From assembly GCF_030272615.1 (NCBI RefSeq), contig NC_081408.1:607920173-607984172 (forward strand): DNA of 64,000 bases. The letters run 5' to 3'. Position 1 is the stretch's first letter; the number at the start of each line of letters is the position of its first letter. The notes beneath the pieces were generated by a model that saw only the letters and a program-made list of their open reading frames with translations, did not search any database and was not told the origin of the DNA. A program made the position numbers and the translations under genes. Of this stretch, positions 57,446 through 64,000 are shown in pieces. The stretch comes from Cryptomeria japonica (Eukaryota > Streptophyta > Pinopsida > Cupressales > Cupressaceae).

Positions 57446-59640
57446 ATGGAAAGAAATGAATCCACCTCCTCAAAAGCTCCTATGTTTGATGGTGTCAACT
57501 ATGTCTTTTGGAGTAGAAGAATGGAAAACTATTTGTCGTCTCTAGGTTGTGATGTATGGATGTCGGTTGTGAATGGATATACAGTCCCTAATACTTCCCC
57601 TACTGATCTAGATGCTAAGAATGAATATGATAACAATGCTAAAGCTAAAACTTCCATTCTTAGTGGGTTATCTGATAATGAGTTTGTTAAGGTCGGGCAT
57701 TTCTCATCTACAAAATAAACTTGGGATAAGTTGTAGAAGATATTTGAAGGTGATGCTAAATTCAAGGAGGCCAAGTTAAAGATATTGAGAACATAACTTG
57801 AGGGTTTGAAGATGAGAGATGAAGAGAAGATTCTTGACTATTTCCAAAGAATTGATGAAACAACAAACACCATTAGAGGGCTTGGAGAAGAAATAAAAGA
57901 TGAGGTGGTAGTGAAGAAAGTACTTAGATCTCTCACATATAAGTATGATACAAAGGTTTCAGCAATAGAAGAAGAAAAAGATCTAAAAGTATTTACAATG
58001 GATGAGTTGTATGGTTCCCTAACTGCTTATGAGATGAGGACTACCAGTACTGAGGCTATGAAGAATGAAGCTACATTCAAAACATCAAGAAATGGAAAAG
58101 AAGGGTCTGCTCATGATGGAATCGGTGAAGACTCTGATGACATCATGGAAAACTTTGTCAAAAGACTCAAGATGGGTTCAGGCAAATATAAAGGCAAGAT
58201 TCCTTTGAAATGTTTCAACTGTGGAAAGATTGGAAATTTTGCTGCCAAATGTCTCTATGGTGATAAGAATGAAGATGATCAATCAAGTGGTAGAAGATCA
58301 TATGGTAAGGATAGGAAGAAGAATGTCTACTGGCATGGTAGAAGAGGCTACCAGAAGCAGAGCAGTCATTACACACATGAAAATGATACCACAGATGAGG
58401 AAAGTGCCTTAGATGACTATTGTAGTGAAGATGAGGTTAGAGAAAACCTTTTCATGGCCCAAGAGGTTCTAGTACCTGAAGAAGGGGTAGAGGAAGAGAA
58501 AGAAGGAGAGGTAGATCTTGAAGCAGATCTCATCAGTGCCTTGGAAGAGATAAAGAAAACAAGAAGAGATTTGAAGAAGGTGAAAAAGGTTGTAGCTAAA
58601 TAACAAGAGATATTGGAAGAATCTCTTGAAGAATCCAAGAAAACAATTGCAAATCTAAAAATTCAATCGGAAGAGGCCAAGAGGATATGTGATGTTACTA
58701 GTACTGGCTTGAGTAAAGAGGAGAATAAGCATCAAAACCTTGAAGAAGAAATTATCAAGCTCTGAAAGAAATTACAGAAAAGTAAGGAAGAAATGAAAGT
58801 GAGAAGCAAATATGAAGGCAACACCGAAGCTTTAGACAAGATGTTGAGAAAATAGAAGCAATCTAAAGATACTGGTGGCTTAGGATTTGAAGAGGGTCAA
58901 AGTTAAAACAGCAAAGACACATTCGGTAAAGAGATACAGTTTACTTCTTCAAATGAAGGTAAGTGAAGAAGACATTCACGGTAAGCAAGAATACCGGTAA
59001 GAAGACATATGCAGATGCTGTTAAGAACTACCACACAAACTATTATACACAATCAATGAATTGGAGGCCATACTTAATGCATCAACATGCAGATCCAAGG
59101 AGAAATGCAAGAGTTGATCATGAAGGATTCACTAGAGTTAGCAACATGAAAAGAAGACCCTCGGTAAAGCAATCATTTGTCAGACCAAAACAATCTAACC
59201 GTTATGTTCCAAATTTTCATGGTTATTTTCATCGGTGTAATAAGTTCGATCATAGAATGGTAGACTATAGGAAAATGAATGTCAACCCCAATTTTGAGAG
59301 TAGAAACTCATTTTCTGCATTACAAAGTACAAATGTCACATGTTATAATTGCAATGAGCTTGGTCATAAGAGATTTGAGTGTAAGAGAAATGTGCAGATG
59401 TCCTACAAGAATATTTTGGATAAATCTTTCAATGCTAATGTAAAATGTTACAAGTGTCAAACTTTTGTTCACATTGCAAGGCATTGTAAGCTGATAACTA
59501 ACAAGCAAAAGAAAATTGTACCGTATCAGAAGATAGAGACTAAACCAGAACACAAGATGACAAAAGAGGAGAAGAAAGAAGAGAAACAAGTTTGGATAGA
59601 GAAGGAGAAGAAAAAAACAAAGTCAAGCTTGATTGTGTAG
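57446..59640 (+). pseudogene. Element F gag with four zinc knuckles
   Basis: The ATG at 57446 (MERNESTSS) opens a copia gag: DGVNYVFWSRRMENYL is the start of the UBN2-type domain, ending about 58060. The first knuckle CFNCGKIGNFAAKC (58219-58260) has Asn where His is expected. An acidic coiled-coil region (58440-58870) follows. After a frameshift near 58960 come three more Cys clusters: a decayed HRCNKFDHRMVDY, an intact CYNCNELGHKRFEC, and CYKCQTFVHIARHC with a Val before the His (59230-59490). There are stops at 57716, 57737, 57794 and 58604 and others in the coiled coil. The coiled coil plus later knuckles is the part that elements A and G retain as their whole ORF1, so F shows what the full-length relative looks like. 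Confidence 0.82.
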
Positions 59641-62600
59641 ACTTCTCTACATGATAAAAGGAAGAATTTATGGGTAGTTGATAGTGGCTTCTCAAATCAT
59701 ATGACCAGAGACAAGAAAATGTTTATCAAGCTTGATGATTGGAATGGTGTTTCTGTCTAGTTTGGTGACAACTCCTCTATCAAGACTAAGGGTCATGGTA
59801 CATTGAACATTGATGGAAAGCTAAAGGCTCATGATGTGTACTATGTGGAAGGACTAAAGCATAATATACTAAGTGTAAGTTAGATGTGTGACAAAGGATA
59901 CAAGTTCACATTTAACTCTACTAGTTATCCAATCAGCAAGTAGAGTACCAGTTAGGTTGTAGCAGAGGGAAAGAGAACATATGGTAATGTCTACAATCTG
60001 AAGGAATTCTATGAGTCCCAATGCATGATGAGGCAAGTTGATGAAAGATGTTTGTGGCATCAAATATTAGGTCATGTGAATTTTGATAATGTGGTGAAGA
60101 TAAGTAAAAACCGGTATGTGAGAAATATTCCACAAATAACTAAACTAGCAAGTACCTTTTGCGATAAGTGCATTAGAGGCAAGCAAATCAAAGTGAGTTG
60201 CAAAACAAAAGAGTATAATACCTCAAGACCTCCAGAGTTGGAACATATAGATTTGTCTGGACCAACAAGGACAAGGGCTCTGATCGGTGAGAGATACTGC
60301 ATGCTATTCAATGATGACTACTCAAGGATGACTTGGGTGACATTTTTGCATGAAAAATCACAAGCATTTGAAAGATTCAAAATCTTTAGAAGGATGGTTG
60401 AAAATGAAAGTGGGCACCAGTTAAAGTGTTTAATTTTAGATCAGGGTGGAGAATATTCTTCAAATGAGTTTATTGACTACCATGAAAAACATGAAATCCA
60501 GAGACAATATTCAGTAGCAAGAACACCACATCAGAATGTTGTGGTAGAAAGAAAGAATAGGGTAGTAAAGGAAATGGCTAGAACAATGTTGAATGAGGCT
60601 AGCATACCAAATACATACCGGAAGGAAGTAGTTAATACTCCTATCTATACATTAAATCAGGTATAGAGAAGAGTGAATAGTAGAATGACTCCTTATGAGT
60701 TATGGTACGACCGGAAACCATCACTCAAACATTTTAGAGTGTTTGGAAGTAAGTGCTTCATTAAGAGAGATGTTGATGGATTATGAATTTTTGATTCTAG
60801 TAGTGATGAAGGAATCTTCTTGGGTTATTCAACCAATAGGAAAGCCTACAAATGCTACAAAAAGAAATTGAGAAAAATGGCTAATAGTGTAAATGTGAGA
60901 ATAGATGAAGACCTACATAAGAAAGAATCTACATCAACACCCTATATTGATGTTTCAGATGATGAGAATGAAAATCAATCTAGCAATGGACTAGTAGAAG
61001 AAGCATCAAGCAAGAACTCCAACCGGTATGTGTAGAAGAACCATCCAGAAGAATAGATCATAGGAGATAAAAATGAAGGTGTGTAGACTAGAAAGAGACT
61101 AGCCCAAAATGATGAGCAGGGAATTTTTTGTCTCATGATAGAACTTGAACCCAAAAAATTTGATGAAGCTAGCAAAAGTGAAAGGTGGATAGATGTCATG
61201 GATGAAGAGCTGAAATAAATTAAGAAAAATCAAACTTGGGAACTTGTTCCTAGACTAACAAACAATAATGTCATAGTTACAAAGTGGGTCTACCTGAACA
61301 AGATGAATGAAGAAGGCAAAATAATCTGATATAAAGCAAGATTAGTTTGCAAAGGGTATGCTCAGGTGGAAGGTTTTGACTTCTAAGAAACCTTTACACC
61401 ACTTGCTAGCTTAGAGGCAATAAGAATGTATTTATCTTTCTCTATCTATAAAAGGTTTCAAGGTCTACCAAATGGATGTCAAATCTACATTTTTGAATGG
61501 TAACCTTGAAGAAGAGGTGTATATGGAACAATCAAAGGGCTGTCTTTTACATGATGATGAGAGTTTTGTATACCGATTGAAGAAAGCCTTGTATGGATTG
61601 AAGTAGGCTCCCAGAGCATGGTATTCCCGGTTGGATAAATACTTGAAGGAGAAAGGTTTTTAGAAAGGGAATGCAAACAATAACTTGTATGTCAAGGTAA
61701 ACGGAGATCACATGATTATAGTTGTTGTATATGTCGATGATAGTATCTTTGGTGGAGATAAGGACATCATGTGCAAAGATTTTGTAGATCAGATAAAGAT
61801 AGAATTTGAGATGTTCATGCTAGGTGAGTTGTCCTATTTTCTTGGTTTGTAGATCTCACAGTAGGAAAAAGTATTTTTCATCTCAGAAACCAAGTATGTT
61901 AAAGACATGTTGAAGAAATTTCAAATGGAGGACAACAAACTAGTAAGTACTCCCATGGTTACTGGTTGTAAGTTGAGAAAACATTGTATAGGTCTATGAT
62001 TGGTAGTCTATTATATCTAACAACATCTAGACCAGATATTGTACAAGTTGTTTGCATGGTGGCAAGTACCAAGATCTTCCTAAGTAGTCTCACTTAAATG
62101 CAGTCAGGAGAATCTTCAAATATCTACAAGGAACTATCTATTATGGCCTGTGGTATCCAAAGAAATGAGACTTCTCTTTGTATGATTATACTAATGCAGA
62201 TTGGGTAGGAAGTATTGATGACTAGAAGAGTACAAGTGGAGGTGCTTTCTACTTAGGAGATCAGTTAGTATCATGGAACAACAAGAAGCAAGATTTAGTG
62301 TCATTATCTACTGTTGAGGCAGAGTATATGGCAACTGCTACATGTTGTTCACATGTATTCTTGATGAAGCATACACTGAAAGACATATAGGTGGAGATAC
62401 TGGAACCTATTCCAATATGGTGTGATAACTCAAGTGCAATCAACATCTCCAAGAATTCAATAATGCACTCAAGAACAAAACACATTGCAATCAAGTATCA
62501 CTTCTTGAGGGAGAAGGTAGAAAACAAGGAGGTCATAGTAGAATATGTTCAAACCAATGAGCAGATTGCTGACATATTTACCAAGCCACTTCCTTTGGGC

Positions 62601-62657
62601 CCATTTGAGTACTTAAGACAAAATATGGCAGTTGTCCCACCATCTGGTAGCACATAA
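59641..62657 (+). pseudogene. Element F pol (protease, integrase, RT, RNase H), decayed
   Basis: It continues in gag's last frame after a stop at 59638. Protease: WVVDSGFSNHMTRD (about 59672). Pre-integrase: RCLWHQILGHVNF (60049). Integrase: HIDLSGPTR with the first Asp, FNDDYSRMTWV, LDQGGEYSS with the second Asp, VERKNRVVKEMARTM with Glu (60243-60600). RT: ARLVCKGYAQVEGFDF (61339), a frameshift near 61450, YVDD at 61730-61741. RNase H: ends at 62657 after IWCDNSSAINISKNS and SRTKHIAIKYHFLRE. There are many stops and at least three shifts between 61450 and 62390. The order integrase then RT confirms Ty1/copia. Confidence 0.85.
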
Positions 62658-62837
62658 ATGTGTAGGAGGATGTATGGTTCAGTGGAAGTCAACAATTGTT
62701 ACTATCTTATGACTCTTGAATCATGAAGCATGGACATAGGGGGAGAATGTGTCCTACCGGATGTAGATAAGGGAGAGATTATGGGTAGACTCTAGTAGTA
62801 TGATTGGTGTCAAACTAAGGTTCCCTTTTCCATTGTT

Positions 62838-62896
62838 GTCAAAGGGGGAGAGAAACTAGAACATAGAATGTTGACATGAATGCCAAAAAGGGAAAT
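62838..62896 (+). promoter_or_regulatory. Element F polypurine region
   Basis: AAAGGGGGAGAGAAA at 62838-62852 is the stronger purine tract. GCCAAAAAGGGAAAT directly precedes the LTR at 62897. The one next to the LTR is the expected primer; the upstream one matches the family's consensus better. Confidence 0.65.
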
Positions 62897-64000
62897 TGTT
62901 GGTATTGAGTTGTCATTGATGTCAACCAGTATTGCAGGCTACCGATAGGGTGTGTTAGCCCAATATGAAGAAGATTGAACTGGCATAAAGAAGAGAAGTA
63001 TGATTATGTGTTGATAGATGATATCACTAGTATAAGGTGAGAAATGATTATGTGTTGATAGATGATATCACTAGTATAAGGTGAGATGTAGGAGCAAGTT
63101 GGCATGCTTGAGTATTAACTAGTAAGGTATAAATTGGTATGATGGTTGGTTGTTTGTTTTTGATGAAGAGGCAAAATGTTAGATGAATCACAACAACACT
63201 CAATAAGATGAACTAAATGAATGGCATGAAGACATACTGGAAGGCAAGATGAACTATCAGTATAATATGATTCTAATAACAGTAGCTATCCTGTGTGTTA
63301 GGCATACCAATAAAGGTTTGTTTCGATATAAGGATTTTTACCAGTAGGGATGTTCAAGGTTGAACCGACTCTTTGTTGGTGAGTTGAAAGTATGTTGATG
63401 TGTGCCATGGGGAGCTAAGGTGGTAAACATGCAGAAGTTGATGAAATGTTCATCAACATGGTTGTCCATGCAGTTGGTGGTCATTAAATGATAAAACCAC
63501 AAATCATGGGATGATATCTAACTGATGCAGCTCAAGGAAGAATGGATGGCAAAGAGTGATCAAGCAGTTGCTGGCATGGTGATCATGGCATGAAATCTTA
63601 TTACAAATTGACCTTCAATTAGAAACAGCTAGGTGCAATGAGGTCGACAAATATCAAGGTCGTAAAGAAGGGTAAAGTTTGATATTTTTAGAAAACATGC
63701 ATTAGATGAATAAAGACATGTACAAATGCATCTCCCCGAAGAAGATGAGAGATCCAAGGCAAATCAAATCATATTTGGTATTGATTTGGTCGAAGGAAAG
63801 AAACCCCAACCGCTTGATGTTTGAATTTTTTTTACCGGGAAAACTTGTTCTTAAATACACAAGTCCAAATCAATGAGGCTTCTACTGCAGAATGATATGT
63901 TATTATGCTAGTGAATGAAAAAGAGAGAGAAATGGTTGTTTAAGTGAAAAACAAGTAAAATATCAAGTGACTGTGTTTTGAAGGATAAACCGGCAAGGTG
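62897..64000 (+). repeat. Element F 3' LTR, incomplete
   Basis: The first 1104 bases of the LTR, matching 55679 to about 56693. It differs by a 44-bp tandem duplication (63001-63088) and about 50 bases (63140-63195) that the 5' LTR lacks. The element is cut by the window edge. Confidence 0.87.
63001..63088. repeat. 44-bp tandem duplication in F 3' LTR
   Basis: Two near-identical 44-bp units start with TGATTATGTG at 63001 and 63045. The 5' LTR has one unit (about 55784), so the duplication arose after insertion or during its last reverse transcription. Confidence 0.85.

Larger units (their letters stand above)
55679..64000 (+). mobile_element. Element F: Ty1/copia retrotransposon, runs off the window
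   Basis: 5' LTR 55679-57370, PBS at 57373, gag-pol in copia order and a 3' LTR from 62897 give a plus-strand element whose last 0.6 kb lies outside the window. The five bases before it are ACCGG; the matching copy is off-window. The long gag with coiled coil and several knuckles suggests the SIRE/Maximus lineage. No envelope-like ORF is evident after RNase H. Confidence 0.88.

Overview
The window is plant nuclear DNA made almost entirely of nested LTR retrotransposons. Copia-type primer sites (TGGTATCAGAG), Ty3/gypsy Tat-like and chromovirus proteins, LTRs of 0.8 to 5 kb and many decayed copies point to a seed plant with a large repeat-rich genome. A conifer is my guess, but nothing here proves it. 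I see no rRNA, tRNA, CRISPR or intact host gene. Letters A to H below are my own labels for the elements.

Left block (1-9304, minus strand). Element A (522-8210) lies inside the gag-like ORF of element G. A has LTRs at 522-1676 and 7008-8210 and a 5-bp target duplication ATTTT. G resumes at 8216 and ends in its 5' LTR (8518-9304). A codes for a coiled-coil/zinc-knuckle protein plus a large lysine/glutamate-rich ORF2 and has no pol, so it looks non-autonomous. At 9973-11145 there is an orphan broken coding region with a possible intron.

Central block (11648-about 53140), four elements deep. E (3' LTR 11648-12730, then ORF2) is interrupted by C, a full Ty1/copia element on the minus strand with its 3' LTR split. 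C's 3' LTR is interrupted by B (15180-45010, LTRs 1518 and 1517 bp, target duplication ATCCT). B is interrupted by D (19582-36182, LTRs 4998 and 4996 bp, target duplication GTACC). D is a Tat-like Ty3/gypsy element with a 2112-codon gag-pol broken only by four stop codons. It has a ribonuclease H between protease and reverse transcriptase, and a 1049-codon ORF carried inside each LTR. B has no pol. It carries an 897-codon sense ORF, an antisense plant-mobile-domain ORF and several minisatellites.

Right block (about 53140-64000, plus strand). A decayed chromovirus gag-protease (H) is cut by F, a copia element with 5' LTR 55679-57370, decayed gag-pol and a 3' LTR that runs off the window at 64000.

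A, C, E, F and G share the copia-type primer site and/or polypurine tract and a common U5 motif, so they belong to one broad copia group. The non-autonomous members (A, G, E) could use proteins from relatives such as C or F. B could depend on a Tat-like relative. Nesting order, decay and LTR similarity agree: D is youngest, then B, then C, then E.
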